A DNA stretch of 64,000 nt from Clostridium sp. OM02-18AC (GCF_003481825.1 NZ_QULW01000010.1:32610-96609); one strand, 5' to 3'; shown: positions 43,823 through 52,832, counted from the first letter of the stretch. Notes: generated by a model not told the origin, from the sequence alone. A program made the numbers and translations.

Positions 43823-45040
43823 TCACACATTTCGGTAAAGATATTTTGGAATTCCATGCTCCATAGGGCGATCTGGCTCTCCCTGGATCAGCGGCAAAGC
43901 ATAATCCATAAATTCCTGTCCCATATCACTTCCATTTCGGGTAATCCAGGAAAGCGGAACCTTCTTTTCCTGGTTGCAAACCTCATTCACATCCACCAGT
44001 CTGCATTCCATTTTATATGGACTCTGCTGCACCCGCTCAAAAGCAACCATGCTTCCTGTTTTTCCAGAAACTGCAGCACGTACGCCCTCTTTTCCAGCCT
44101 GTGCCGCCTCTGCAATATCGGTTTCAGATGCAATCATACCGCTGCAGCGCTGGCTGACATTCAATTCCACAGAGCGAACCTTTACTCCAAACCGATGCCG
44201 CACAAAATTTTCCAAAACCTTACCGCAGCCAGTCAACATTTTATGTCCAAAATTGTCCACCATAGCTTCGTCCCCATACTCGCAGACAAACGTTCCGGAC
44301 GCATCGGAAATTCCCTCTGATACACACACAACGACACTGTTTTGTTTCTCCAGTGCTGCTTTCAGATCCTTTGCAAACTGTTCTAACTCAAAATCTGCTT
44401 CCGGCAGATAAATCAGGACCGGGTTATCGCCCTCAAATTTCCGTGCGAGGGCACTCGCCGCAGTCAGCCATCCGGCATGACGTCCCATCAGCTCGATAAT
44501 GGTAACTGCCTTCTGCTGGTAGACAGAAGCATCCAGCACGATCTCCCGCACGGATGCAGCTACATACTTGGCTGCGCTGCCGTATCCCGGCGTATGATCT
44601 GTCTGGATCAGGTCATTGTCGATTGTTTTGGGAATGCCAATAAAACGGATATCACTTCCATGATGTTTTGCATAGCGGGAAAGCTTGCTGACCGTATCCA
44701 TGGAATCATTCCCTCCAATATAAAGGAAATATCCGATCTCCATCTGGCGGAATTTTTCAAAAATCGTTTCATAAAATGCATCGGTCAGGTTTTCTGGCAG
44801 TTTATAGCGGCATGAACCTAAAAAAGCTGCCGGTGTCAGTTTCAAAAGTTCCAGTTCTTCCTCAGAAAGTTCTGCACCAAGATCCATATAATGATCCTTA
44901 AGCAATCCTTCGATTCCATTGATCATGCCATAAACATGAGCAATCTCCGGTGCTTTTAACGCTTCCTTCACAACTCCGTAAAGACTTGCATTGATCACAG
45001 CGGTGGGACCGCCAGACTGTCCAACTAATAGATTTTTCAT
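43823..45040 (-). CDS. pfp: Pyrophosphate-type 6-phosphofructokinase
   Basis: A 405-residue phosphofructokinase. The phosphoryl-donor site reads GGNDS at 109-113 (Asp where ATP enzymes have Gly) and PKTIDND at 137-143 (Lys where ATP enzymes have Gly). Both changes are the established marks of pyrophosphate-dependent enzymes. IELMGRHAGWLTAA near 182 is the sugar-phosphate region. A PPi enzyme makes this step reversible and saves ATP. It is monocistronic with a consensus promoter. Confidence 0.9.
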   Translation of the reverse strand: MKNLLVGQSGGPTAVINASLYGVVKEALKAPEIAHVYGMINGIEGLLKDHYMDLGAELSEEELELLKLTPAAFLGSCRYKLPENLTDAFYETIFEKFRQMEIGYFLYIGGNDSMDTVSKLSRYAKHHGSDIRFIGIPKTIDNDLIQTDHTPGYGSAAKYVAASVREIVLDASVYQQKAVTIIELMGRHAGWLTAASALARKFEGDNPVLIYLPEADFELEQFAKDLKAALEKQNSVVVCVSEGISDASGTFVCEYGDEAMVDNFGHKMLTGCGKVLENFVRHRFGVKVRSVELNVSQRCSGMIASETDIAEAAQAGKEGVRAAVSGKTGSMVAFERVQQSPYKMECRLVDVNEVCNQEKKVPLSWITRNGSDMGQEFMDYALPLIQGEPDRPMEHGIPKYLYRNV

Positions 45041-45099
45041 TTCTGTCCTCGTTTTCGTCTTAATCTGTAACTAGTTTCTGGTATTTTACATATTTTCTT

Positions 45100-45128
45100 A
45101 TTATACGGTCATTTCACAGTCATTTCAA
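45100..45128 (-). promoter_or_regulatory. pfp promoter
   Basis: Minus-strand TTGAAA (45123-45128), 17-bp spacer, TATAAT (45100-45105). Confidence 0.75.
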
Positions 45129-45159
45129 GAGAAAAGATAACAATATCAAGCTTTAAGCC

Positions 45160-45200
45160 AAAAATTAAGCCCCGGCACATCCAATATGCCGGAGCTTAAT
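45160..45200 (-). terminator. Intrinsic terminator after the SpoIID-like gene
   Basis: A 13-bp stem with one mismatch (ATTAAGCCCCGGCA at 45164-45177, partner at 45187-45200) is followed on the minus strand by TTTTT (45160-45164 region). It lies about 125 bp past the gene's stop. Confidence 0.78.
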
Positions 45201-45326
45201 AAAAAGGGGAGGATAAGTATTTCTCTTTTCTTTGGTACTACTCCTATTATGTCCTCCTCTTCCTTCTTTATACATTCCATAAAAATTTTTATTGTGTTAC
45301 CTATCGCAACCTACCGCGGAAGTCGC

Positions 45327-47603
45327 CTACAACGCATCCGTCGATTCTTTTTCCTCGATCGTTACCCCATCATAAAAATAGTTCAGGATTTCTTCATACT
45401 CCATTCCGGTCTTCGCCATAGCCTGCGCGCCATTCTGGCTCATGCCGACTCCATGCCCGTACCCACCGCCATAAATACGAAACTGCGCGACGCCGTTTTC
45501 ATCCGTTCCGGCATCTTCCACAATCAGAAATCCACTGGGCAGCAGTTCCCAGCCCTCTGAAGTTTTCCCATCGCTGCGGTTGATGCTCAGTGAGGAATCG
45601 CCGAGGGCACTGCGAATCGCATTCTGCCCGGATATCGTCGTTTCTCCGTCTGTTCCTTTTACCAGAAGCTGCATCGCGACTCCGCCAGGTCCGCGGCTTG
45701 TTACAGTCACGCCGGTTACCGTTCCAACTCCGCTTACATGGGAAGCAATGATATTCCCGTTCGTTTTTACATTCCACCGGTAAAGCGGATATGATGAATC
45801 ATAAGATGGAAATTCGTTCTTTTTTATGAACGCAGCAAATTCTGCCTCATTTTCAAAATTCAGACGGCTTCTGGCTGTCTGAAGGCTTAAGCAGCGCAGA
45901 TATGGTGTTTTTTCCGGATCACTGTCCCAGATGACTGTGTTGGTCGTAGTACCGCAGGATGTCGAAAAATAATAGGCTGTGATCGGTTTTCCGTCATAAT
46001 ACAGCATTTTCCCATACGTTTCCTGTACTGCCTGAGCCGTTTTTTCGTCTGGTTCTGTATTATTATAGACTTGAAACTGTGTGCTGTCATCAATCTGCGC
46101 TCCATAGCTGCTATAGCTGTTGCTCTTCATCTGCATAAATGCGTAGGTCCGGGCACAGACAGCCTGTGCTTTCAATGCTTCTTTTTCATAACTGGACGGC
46201 ATCTCGCTCGGAACAACTTTTTTTAAATAATCTTCCAGATACAGTTCATTGACAAGAACGAGACCTTCTGCGGTATCGATCAGTTCCAGCCTTCCTGCAT
46301 ACGACGGCTGTCCCTGTGCCCGGTTTAAACTGGTCACAGTCAGCTCGGTTCCTTCCTCCGGCTCCAGGATCAGGCGCTGTCCACTGCAGCTTCCGTCTCC
46401 GCTTGTTACGGATATTACCGTGTCTTGTTCCAGCGTTTTCTCAGAATCTCCCTGAGTCTCTTTTACGGTTCCCGGACAATGAATTTCAATCTGATCATGA
46501 TATCGGCTCCGGAATCCATCGCTCATGATCAGGACACGGATCTTGTCTGCCGCATCTTCCCGTTCTTTGACAATCGCACAGATTTTTCCTTTTGCAACCA
46601 CAAATTCCTGGTTTTCACTGCCCACCAGGATATCCGAAAGTTTCTGCCGTTTCACATCACCATAGGTTTTCAACACTTTGTATTCTTCATCCAACGGCAC
46701 CGTTCCATAACCTTCTAATTCGACAGTGTCATCCTGTACCGAAAGAATTTTCCCTTTGATCCGCTCTTTTTTTACAGATACTTTTGTTATTTTCCCATGT
46801 TCCATGCTCAGATCTGCCAGATTGCCTGCCAGTTCTTCAAATTTTTTATAAGTTTTCCGGAATGGGATTTTTCGCTGAATGTCTCCAATGTAGACCATCA
46901 ACCCATTTTTGTCCCCATCCAGAATCCAGACATTCCGATAAATTGTATTCTGTCCCTCGTCTTTTTGGATATGAATCAGTTCGCCGTCCCGTATATATAC
47001 GGTCAGTTCATGATCTACATAAGAGTCCAGTGACACCCCATAAAACGTGATCGTGCCCAGACTGGTATATGCCGTCCAGGCCGGACAGCCCTGAATATTT
47101 TCCGGTGTCCCATAAACTTTTAGGTTTTCTGTCTTTACTGCCCCTTTTGCATCGGCTTCTTGCAAAATAGAATCATAAAGAAGCCACCAGTTTTCCTCCG
47201 GATATGTTTTGTTTCGGTTACGCCCATTTACCGGTACCAGTCTGTTTCGGTTTTCCGATAGTCCGCCCAGGATCTGTGCTGCCTCGCCATAAGTCAGCAT
47301 GCCTTCCGCATGACTTTGGTCTGCCGGAGTTTCTTCTTCATTCAGGAAGCCTTTCTCATACAGATAATCCAGATAAGGAACATACCATTCTCCTATTTCA
47401 TCTGCCGGGAAATGCGATGCCCCGTATTCTTTTTTCCATGCGTCCAACTCTTCCGGTGATAAAAGAGCAAGGGCGACTGACTTTGCAGCCGCCGCCCTGG
47501 TAATTCCTGATTTTTCCGGTTCACAAATTAAGATTACCAGGATTAAGATCAGGACGATCACCGGAATTCCAAGAATCCACCGGATCATGTTAGGTTTTTT
47601 CAT
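45327..47603 (-). CDS. SpoIID/LytB-domain protein with long N-terminal extension
   Basis: A 758-residue protein anchored by an N-terminal helix (about 8-28). Residues 30-130 resemble a weak S-layer-homology-like region (YLDYLYEKGFLNEEE, LTYGEAAQIL). The SpoIID catalytic region starts near 470: VVPSEMPSSYEKEALKAQAVCARTYA contains the catalytic glutamate of the lytic transglycosylase family. GGGYGHGVGMSQNGAQAMA near the C-terminus is also typical. SpoIID cleaves glycan strands during engulfment; this larger protein may be a vegetative or sporulation paralogue. It is 9 bp downstream of the AI-2E family gene. Confidence 0.9.
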   Translation of the reverse strand: MKKPNMIRWILGIPVIVLILILVILICEPEKSGITRAAAAKSVALALLSPEELDAWKKEYGASHFPADEIGEWYVPYLDYLYEKGFLNEEETPADQSHAEGMLTYGEAAQILGGLSENRNRLVPVNGRNRNKTYPEENWWLLYDSILQEADAKGAVKTENLKVYGTPENIQGCPAWTAYTSLGTITFYGVSLDSYVDHELTVYIRDGELIHIQKDEGQNTIYRNVWILDGDKNGLMVYIGDIQRKIPFRKTYKKFEELAGNLADLSMEHGKITKVSVKKERIKGKILSVQDDTVELEGYGTVPLDEEYKVLKTYGDVKRQKLSDILVGSENQEFVVAKGKICAIVKEREDAADKIRVLIMSDGFRSRYHDQIEIHCPGTVKETQGDSEKTLEQDTVISVTSGDGSCSGQRLILEPEEGTELTVTSLNRAQGQPSYAGRLELIDTAEGLVLVNELYLEDYLKKVVPSEMPSSYEKEALKAQAVCARTYAFMQMKSNSYSSYGAQIDDSTQFQVYNNTEPDEKTAQAVQETYGKMLYYDGKPITAYYFSTSCGTTTNTVIWDSDPEKTPYLRCLSLQTARSRLNFENEAEFAAFIKKNEFPSYDSSYPLYRWNVKTNGNIIASHVSGVGTVTGVTVTSRGPGGVAMQLLVKGTDGETTISGQNAIRSALGDSSLSINRSDGKTSEGWELLPSGFLIVEDAGTDENGVAQFRIYGGGYGHGVGMSQNGAQAMAKTGMEYEEILNYFYDGVTIEEKESTDAL

Positions 47604-47612
47604 AAATGCCTC

Positions 47613-48848
47613 TTATTTTTTAATATAAGTCTGCTCGGTTTCGTCGATATGGTCAAGCCCGTCATATGCAGTAATATCACCGGACAATGTCTTTTTATGA
47701 AGCATCCATGTCGTGAATTCTGTCACCAGACGGTAAATGACCGCAAAGGTCGGCACTGCAATGATCATTCCCACAAATCCCATCAGGCCACCAAATAGCA
47801 GAATGGAAAACAGCACCCAGAAACTGGAAAGCCCCGTAGAATCGCCAAGGATCTTGGGTCCCAGGATATTGCCGTCAAACTGCTGCAGAAGCAGGATAAA
47901 GATCAGGAAATAAATGCACTTGATCGGATCTGCCAGAAGAATCAGGACTGCACTTGGGATCGCACCGATAAACGGACCAAAAAACGGAACTACATTGGTT
48001 ACGCCGACAATGACACTGACTAACAGGACGTATGGCATATTCGCAAATCCCAAAAGGACAAAACAGATCAGACCAATGATCAGCGAATCCAGCAGTTTTC
48101 CAATGATGAATCCGCCAAATACCTGATTCACATACCTTGCTTCCTCTATCACTTTATTCGCAATCTTTAATGGAAATACCCCGTAAATGATCATTTTGAT
48201 CTGGGCGCGGAGTTTTTCTTTCATATTCAGGAGATAGATCATAACGATCAGCCCGATCAAAACATCAAAGACTGCATTTACGATCAATACCACACCGCTG
48301 GACACACCGCCAATGATCCGGTAGATATTCGGTGCTACCACATTGGTCAGCCAGTTTTGAAGATAATCTGCAGCCGCTCCGTAATGCTCCATGACCTGTT
48401 GTTCCAGATCCGGGTTGTCTGCCAGTACTTTTTCCAGCCAGATTTCCAGATTGGCAATGCTGGATGGCATGGTTTCCAAAACCCCGCGGATGCTGTTGAT
48501 CAGTTCCGGGATCAGCATGGAAATAAGTCCGACCACGACTGCTACCAAAAGCACCAGACTGGCTGCAGTCCCCAAAAACGCGCCAAGACTTTTTCTGCTT
48601 TTTTCTGATGAGATAACCTTCTTTGTCCATTTCATGACTGCGTTCTGAACCCAGTTGTAAACCGGTGTAAGAAGATACGCAAAAACTGCCCCGTAAATAA
48701 CCGGTGCCAGGATCTTGGCGATTTTTTTTGCCAGACCAGCCACCAGTGACCACCGGATCACTACAAAAATTGCAGCTACCAGAAGCAAAAGCACGACCAG
48801 GGCTGTGACACCCCAATATATATATGTGCGATACTTTTCATTCTTCAT
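47613..48848 (-). CDS. AI-2E family transporter
   Basis: A 411-residue membrane protein of the AI-2E (UPF0118) family, with two helices at the N-terminus (about 12-33, 45-65) and the conserved C-terminal block GVTNVVPFFGPFIGAIPSAVLILL and GNILGPKILGDSTGLSSFWVLFSILLFGGLMG. The family includes sodium/proton antiporters and transporters of unknown cargo; the autoinducer name should not be taken literally. It is first in a two-gene operon with the SpoIID-like gene. Confidence 0.9.
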   Translation of the reverse strand: MKNEKYRTYIYWGVTALVVLLLLVAAIFVVIRWSLVAGLAKKIAKILAPVIYGAVFAYLLTPVYNWVQNAVMKWTKKVISSEKSRKSLGAFLGTAASLVLLVAVVVGLISMLIPELINSIRGVLETMPSSIANLEIWLEKVLADNPDLEQQVMEHYGAAADYLQNWLTNVVAPNIYRIIGGVSSGVVLIVNAVFDVLIGLIVMIYLLNMKEKLRAQIKMIIYGVFPLKIANKVIEEARYVNQVFGGFIIGKLLDSLIIGLICFVLLGFANMPYVLLVSVIVGVTNVVPFFGPFIGAIPSAVLILLADPIKCIYFLIFILLLQQFDGNILGPKILGDSTGLSSFWVLFSILLFGGLMGFVGMIIAVPTFAVIYRLVTEFTTWMLHKKTLSGDITAYDGLDHIDETEQTYIKK

Positions 48849-48873
48849 GCGATTTTTCCTTTCTTATCCAATG

Positions 48874-48901
48874 TTTATAGTGTATCACACAACGATGTAA
48901 A
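48874..48901 (-). promoter_or_regulatory. Promoter of the AI-2E/SpoIID operon
   Basis: Minus-strand TTTACA (48896-48901), 16-bp spacer, TATAAA (48874-48879), 25 nt before the ATG at 48848. Confidence 0.6.
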
Positions 48902-48913
48902 GATAAAGTTAAG

Positions 48914-48948
48914 ATAAAATAAAATAAAAGCAGCGATCTCTCGCTGCT
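48914..48948 (-). terminator. Terminator of the 6S RNA gene
   Basis: An 8-bp stem (AGCAGCGA at 48929-48936 with TCGCTGCT at 48941-48948, TCTC loop) is followed on the minus strand by TTTATTTTATTTTA. Confidence 0.8.
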
Positions 48949-48959
48949 CTTTTCTCTTT

Positions 48960-49139
48960 TGTAATCCCGAATGTGCCGTTCTTACTTATTGACGCCTAGC
49001 AACGCTAGGTGGGCAACCGCACGCCGGCTTCTGCCTTCCACTCAGTGGAGGCCTGACATCCGCCTGCAGATATAGGAATCCCTTAGTCAGTAATGTAGGT
49101 TCAAAATGGGTAAGGTTGTCGAACACTTCAGGAATTACT
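48960..49139 (-). ncRNA. ssrS: Probable 6S RNA
   Basis: About 180 nt on the minus strand between a consensus promoter and an intrinsic terminator, with no supported gene. The two ends pair in a long bulged stem: GTAAT-TCC-GAA-GTG-TTC (near 49121-49138) with the matching GAAC, CAC, TTC, GGG, ATTAC (near 48960-48981). The 5' part reads CATTTTGAACCTACATTAC, and the 3' part has a small hairpin CCTAGC-GTT-GCTAGG near 48995-49009. Long closing stem, open middle and 3' hairpin fit 6S RNA, the sigma-A polymerase regulator. Sequence recognition is from memory. Confidence 0.7.
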
Positions 49140-49160
49140 TTCTTCGTTTGCTCTGAACTG

Positions 49161-49189
49161 ATTATACAACAAGTACTCTTCTTTTTCAA
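49161..49189 (-). promoter_or_regulatory. 6S RNA promoter
   Basis: Minus-strand TTGAAA (49184-49189), 17-bp spacer, TATAAT (49161-49166); expected start of transcription near 49154. Confidence 0.75.
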
Positions 49190-49257
49190 GTTCCTTTTCA
49201 AAACATCCACGACTTTCCAGATCCATTTCCATATCTGTCGTTACGCTGCTGTCTGTC

Positions 49258-49286
49258 TTGCTTTTCTTTCTTTGTTTTTGTATACT
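49258..49286 (+). promoter_or_regulatory. Promoter of the radical SAM gene
   Basis: TTGCTT (49258-49263), 17-bp spacer, TATACT (49281-49286), about 80 nt before the ATG at 49375. Confidence 0.6.
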
Positions 49287-49374
49287 GAAAAACGAAGAAA
49301 AAAAACAGCGTTGCAGACATTTATGAAGCGTCACCAAACATGCTGCCTGCAGCCTGACCGATTGGAGTATCATC

Positions 49375-50310
49375 ATGTCTGAACAGACTTTATCTTATTT
49401 TCAGGAACAGATTCATCACTGCCAGCTCTGTCCGCGGATGTGTAGCATCGACCGTACTGCACAAACAGGATTTTGCCAGGCACCTGCCGGTGCTGTTGCT
49501 GCCCGTGCTGCCCTGCATTTCTGGGAAGAGCCATGCATCAGCGGAACACGCGGAAGCGGTACCGTATTTTTCAGTGGCTGCACCCTGCGCTGCTGTTTCT
49601 GCCAAAACTATAAAATCAGCCGCGAGATGTACGGGAAAACTCTGACAACAGCGGAACTGGCTGATGTTTTTCTGCGCCTCCAAGAACAGGGCGCAAACAA
49701 TATCAGTCTGGTAACAGCAACCCATTTTCTTCCCTGGATCATTCCTGCACTTGATCTGGCGAAAAAGCAGCTTCATATTCCCATTGTTTACAACTGCGGC
49801 GGATATGAACGCATCGAAACCATTCTGGCTTTAAAAGATTATGTGGATATCTGGCTTCCGGATTTCAAATACGAAAATTCGGAATTGTCTGCCCGCTATT
49901 CCCAGGCACCGTTCTATTTCCAGACTGCTGCAAAAGCCATACAGCAGATGATCCGGCAGACCGGAGCACCACATGTTTGCAGCATTCCAGGAGAATCCGG
50001 TCCCGTCATGGACCGTGGTGTCATCATCCGGCACCTGGTTCTCCCCGGGCAAAAAGATGACTCCATCCGGATTCTCCACTGGATCGCCCAAAATCTGCCC
50101 AAAGACAGTTTTTACATCAGCCTCATGAGCCAGTATACACCTTATGAAAAAAATTCCATGTATCCGGAACTAAACCGGCGCATTACCAGCTACGAATACC
50201 AGAAGGTCGTTGACGCTGCTTTAGATCTTGGTCTTACCATGGGATTTATGCAGGAAAAAAGCAGTGCCAAAGAAGAATATACGCCCGCATTTGACTTAGA
50301 AGGCTTATAA
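49375..50310 (+). CDS. PflX-type radical SAM protein
   Basis: A 311-residue radical SAM protein of the COG1313/PflX group. The cluster motif is SGCTLRCCFCQN (C69, C73, C76, CxxxCxxC). An extra N-terminal cysteine set (C16, C19, C23, C34) may bind a second cluster or zinc. Related proteins are described as pyruvate formate-lyase activase-like, but the target is not known. GGAG lies 8 nt before the ATG. It stands alone, divergent from the 6S RNA. Confidence 0.87.
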   Translation: MSEQTLSYFQEQIHHCQLCPRMCSIDRTAQTGFCQAPAGAVAARAALHFWEEPCISGTRGSGTVFFSGCTLRCCFCQNYKISREMYGKTLTTAELADVFLRLQEQGANNISLVTATHFLPWIIPALDLAKKQLHIPIVYNCGGYERIETILALKDYVDIWLPDFKYENSELSARYSQAPFYFQTAAKAIQQMIRQTGAPHVCSIPGESGPVMDRGVIIRHLVLPGQKDDSIRILHWIAQNLPKDSFYISLMSQYTPYEKNSMYPELNRRITSYEYQKVVDAALDLGLTMGFMQEKSSAKEEYTPAFDLEGL

Positions 50311-50393
50311 CCCCCAAAAGCATCCTCAGCTACCAGATTTCCTGTTTTTTGCACTCCTCCCGTTTTCTGCATTTTCCCGCTTTCTTCACTCTT

Positions 50394-51173
50394 TTAGTAA
50401 ACAGCCGGCTCCTGCACCAAAAGCGTAGGATACCCGGCTGTTCTTAGTGTTTTTTCCATCCAGGCAGCATTGTCCAGATTGAGATAGGCTCCTACCCGCA
50501 CCTTATACAAACCATTCTGAGCCACCAGAAATGCCGGATATCCGGCTGCCTGCAGCTGTCCCAGCAGTCTGTCCGCAAGATCCTTGTCGGAATATGCACC
50601 AACCTGGATCTGATAATATTCCTGCTGCCCCTCCGGACTCTTTAATGTCATGAGGATTCCATTTGCAATGGCGGAAGCAGTACGCTCAAACTGATCATCA
50701 AAGCGCTGGTTATCCGCCTCATTGTCTAAAAATCCAACTTCCACTAAAACAGCCGGCATTTCCGTTTTTCTGAGCACGATCAGCCCCGGACGTTCTATGA
50801 TTCCAAGGTCATTCCAGCCAGACTGCCGAAGTTCGGTGTTGATGTTTGCCGCCAGCCGCCCGGCCTCGCTTTCTTTTGCAAAAACCAGGCCTTCCGTTCC
50901 AGACGCGGTCCCGGGAACCGGCATGGCATTCCGGTGAAATGACACAAAATAATCTGCATCCCAGTTATTCGCCATCTGTGCTTTCTGAAGCGGACTCTGA
51001 TAGACATCCTGCACTCTCGTATACCCCACATCCACACCATTTTCGCTTAAGATCTGGCCAACCGCAAGCGCTATGCGTAAATTATCGTTTTTCTCCCGCC
51101 GTCCCTGATAAACAGCTCCTGGATCCGCCCCACCATGACCGGCATCCAAAATCACTTTTTTTGTTTCCTGCAA
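50394..51173 (-). CDS. N-acetylmuramoyl-L-alanine amidase with SPOR domain
   Basis: A 259-residue Amidase_3 zinc hydrolase. Ligands are visible as H13 (LDAGHGG), E27 (GRREKND), H80 (VSFHRNAM) and the catalytic E145 (VLVEVGFLDN). Residues 184-259 are a SPOR-type peptidoglycan-binding domain (YYQIQVGAYSDKDLADRLL and YKVRVGAYLNLDNA). No signal peptide is evident, as in some sporulation-type amidases. The start is TTG at 51173 with AAGGAAGGA upstream. That Shine-Dalgarno sequence lies inside the hairpin following the Lrp gene. Confidence 0.92.
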   Translation of the reverse strand: MQETKKVILDAGHGGADPGAVYQGRREKNDNLRIALAVGQILSENGVDVGYTRVQDVYQSPLQKAQMANNWDADYFVSFHRNAMPVPGTASGTEGLVFAKESEAGRLAANINTELRQSGWNDLGIIERPGLIVLRKTEMPAVLVEVGFLDNEADNQRFDDQFERTASAIANGILMTLKSPEGQQEYYQIQVGAYSDKDLADRLLGQLQAAGYPAFLVAQNGLYKVRVGAYLNLDNAAWMEKTLRTAGYPTLLVQEPAVY

Positions 51174-51177
51174 AATA

Positions 51178-51228
51178 AATCCTTCCTTTCCATATTGCCC
51201 TCTTACTACAATATGAAAAGAAAGGATT
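51178..51228 (-). terminator. Hairpin between lrp-like and amidase genes that covers the amidase SD
   Basis: A 20-bp stem with 2 mismatches (arms 51178-51197 and 51209-51228, 11-nt loop). On the minus strand it is followed by TTTATTTTG. The 3' arm includes the AAGGAAGGA used by the amidase TTG start. It can act as the lrp terminator, or block amidase translation in a read-through message. Confidence 0.65.
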
Positions 51229-51240
51229 CCTGGTTCAACA

Positions 51241-51678
51241 TTATTCTTCTACGTCCACACCCCGTGGTCCGACATGCGTGGAAAATACGATCTGAGTACT
51301 GGTTTTTCCAAATTTCTGGAGTTGACCAATAAAAATATCCAGTTCCATCGTACTCTGAAATGCCACTTTTAACAGCATGGAATATTCCCCTGTCACACAG
51401 TTGCATTCCAGCACATTTGGAATACTCTCGGCATAGGAATAAAATTTGGGTTTATCCTCCGGAGTTACATCCAGGTTAATAAACGCAATGATGTGATATC
51501 CAAGCCGGATTGGATCTACCATCGCATGATATCCGGCAATCACACCGTCTTTTTCCAGTTTTTCTATCCGTGCAGATACCGCCGGTGAAGAAAGGAATGT
51601 ATTCTCTGCTATGGTTTTCAGGGAAGCCCTGGCATTGTCCTGTAAAATTTTTAATATTTTTCTGTCGATATCATCCAT
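51241..51678 (-). CDS. Lrp/AsnC-family transcriptional regulator
   Basis: A 145-residue regulator. Residues 1-60 form the helix-turn-helix (MDDIDRKILKILQDNARAS, SSPAVSARIEKLEKDGVI) and 65-140 the ligand-binding RAM domain (HIIAFINLDVTPEDKPKF, NCVTGEYSMLLKVAF). Such proteins bind amino acids and form octamers. The target is unknown; the neighbouring amidase or itself are candidates. Upstream are a strong promoter and, unusually, a terminator inside the leader. Confidence 0.93.
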   Translation of the reverse strand: MDDIDRKILKILQDNARASLKTIAENTFLSSPAVSARIEKLEKDGVIAGYHAMVDPIRLGYHIIAFINLDVTPEDKPKFYSYAESIPNVLECNCVTGEYSMLLKVAFQSTMELDIFIGQLQKFGKTSTQIVFSTHVGPRGVDVEE

Positions 51679-51751
51679 AATGGTTTCTTCTCCTCCTCAT
51701 TGATAAAATGAACGTAGCTGATAAGCTGCCAGACAGCCACAAGTGAGCTTG

Positions 51752-51791
51752 AAAAAAAGAAAAGGCGCCCGAACCTCTGTCCGAACGCCTT
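51752..51791 (-). terminator. Promoter-proximal terminator in the lrp-like leader
   Basis: AAGGCG (51762-51767) pairs with CGCCTT (51786-51791), with further pairs inside; the minus-strand side continues TTTTCTTTTTTTC. It lies only about 20-60 nt after the strong promoter at 51819-51847. Confidence 0.7.
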
Positions 51792-51818
51792 CGCTCTCAT
51801 CACTTAATCTTATTTTGT

Positions 51819-51847
51819 ATCATACCCTCTTATGTTTCACTTGTCAA
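51819..51847 (-). promoter_or_regulatory. Strong promoter upstream of the lrp-like gene
   Basis: Minus-strand perfect TTGACA (51842-51847), 17-bp spacer, TATGAT (51819-51824). Expected start is near 51812, giving a leader of about 134 nt if the terminator is passed, or a short RNA of about 60 nt if not. Confidence 0.75.
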
Positions 51848-51902
51848 CAAAAAAATTTAAGAAATTAAGCTTTTAAAAATTTCATCTGTATGGTTACATC
51901 CG

Positions 51903-52832
51903 TCATCCAAACAAAAATAACAAGATACATCCTGCAAGAAATACCCAGAATCCAGGCGACTTCAGGCAGGTGATGCCCATTGGTTCTTCCTGATATACCC
52001 AGCCGGAAAACCAGGAAATCCGTTTGTAATGGGAGACAAACAGAATCACTGCAATCACCATGGCGACATATGCAAATAGATTCAAAGCTCCATATCCCAG
52101 ATATGCAAACAGATTTCCGCTGTCTGCTGCACGTGATAAAACCACGGGCAGCACTCCTCCAAGGAAATTAATACACATATGAAGCGCGATATTATAACGG
52201 AGTCTTCCTGTACTGCTGTAGATCCACGCAAAAACAGCACCAAGGATTGCGGCATAAAAAAACTGATAAAAGTTTCCATGGAACAGACCAAACAGGAGTC
52301 CTGAAAACAATACTGCTGTTTTCTGTCCATAAGGCACCAGCCGCTCTACCAGGTACTTTCGAAACATCAGTTCTTCCATAACCGGAGCAATGATCACCGT
52401 CGTGAGAACAAGCATCTCCAGATCCATCTGATCTACAAGATCAGCGACAGGATTGCTGTAATCCATGCCTCTCAGGGTACCTGCCGCTTCCATCAGAATG
52501 CCTCCAAGCAGGTTTCCCAGATACGTAAAACCATAACACAACACCAGCAAACCCAAAAACTGACTCAGACTAATTTTCTTTTTTTCTTGCATTTCACAGG
52601 ACGGGATTCTTCCCATGAGCCAGGCAAACAACGGAAATCCAATTCCGTACATGGCAAATTCTGACACCAGAAGAGCCGCACGCGTAAACGCACGGCTCTG
52701 TCCAAAGATCAGAACAAACGGTTCCAGCAGCGCACCAAGGAAGAGCTGCACTGCTGTAGAAACCGCGAGAAATGCTGTATAAATCCAGCATATTCTGGAT
52801 ATCTGTCTTCTGGTATTCATAGAATTATACAT
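51903..52832 (-). CDS. CPBP-family intramembrane metalloprotease
   Basis: A 309-residue membrane protein with about eight helices. CPBP motifs are PVMEELMFRKYLVERL (EExxxR), FSGLLFGLFHGNFYQFF and NIALHMCINFLGG, supplying the glutamates and histidines of the active site. Families include Abi proteins and CAAX-type proteases. Start at 52832 overlaps the EF-G paralogue's stop by 8 nt, so translation is coupled; an inner ATG at 52820 has no ribosome binding site. Confidence 0.88.
   Translation of the reverse strand: MYNSMNTRRQISRICWIYTAFLAVSTAVQLFLGALLEPFVLIFGQSRAFTRAALLVSEFAMYGIGFPLFAWLMGRIPSCEMQEKKKISLSQFLGLLVLCYGFTYLGNLLGGILMEAAGTLRGMDYSNPVADLVDQMDLEMLVLTTVIIAPVMEELMFRKYLVERLVPYGQKTAVLFSGLLFGLFHGNFYQFFYAAILGAVFAWIYSSTGRLRYNIALHMCINFLGGVLPVVLSRAADSGNLFAYLGYGALNLFAYVAMVIAVILFVSHYKRISWFSGWVYQEEPMGITCLKSPGFWVFLAGCILLFLFG

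Noticed and set aside
45186..45560. 124-codon plus-strand frame over the end of the SpoIID-like gene
   Set aside because: Overlaps a clear terminator and the SpoIID-like coding end; no ribosome binding site.
48986..49210. A 74-codon minus-strand frame in the 6S RNA region
   Set aside because: It runs through the RNA's structured region and promoter, with no plausible start; the RNA explains the sequence better.
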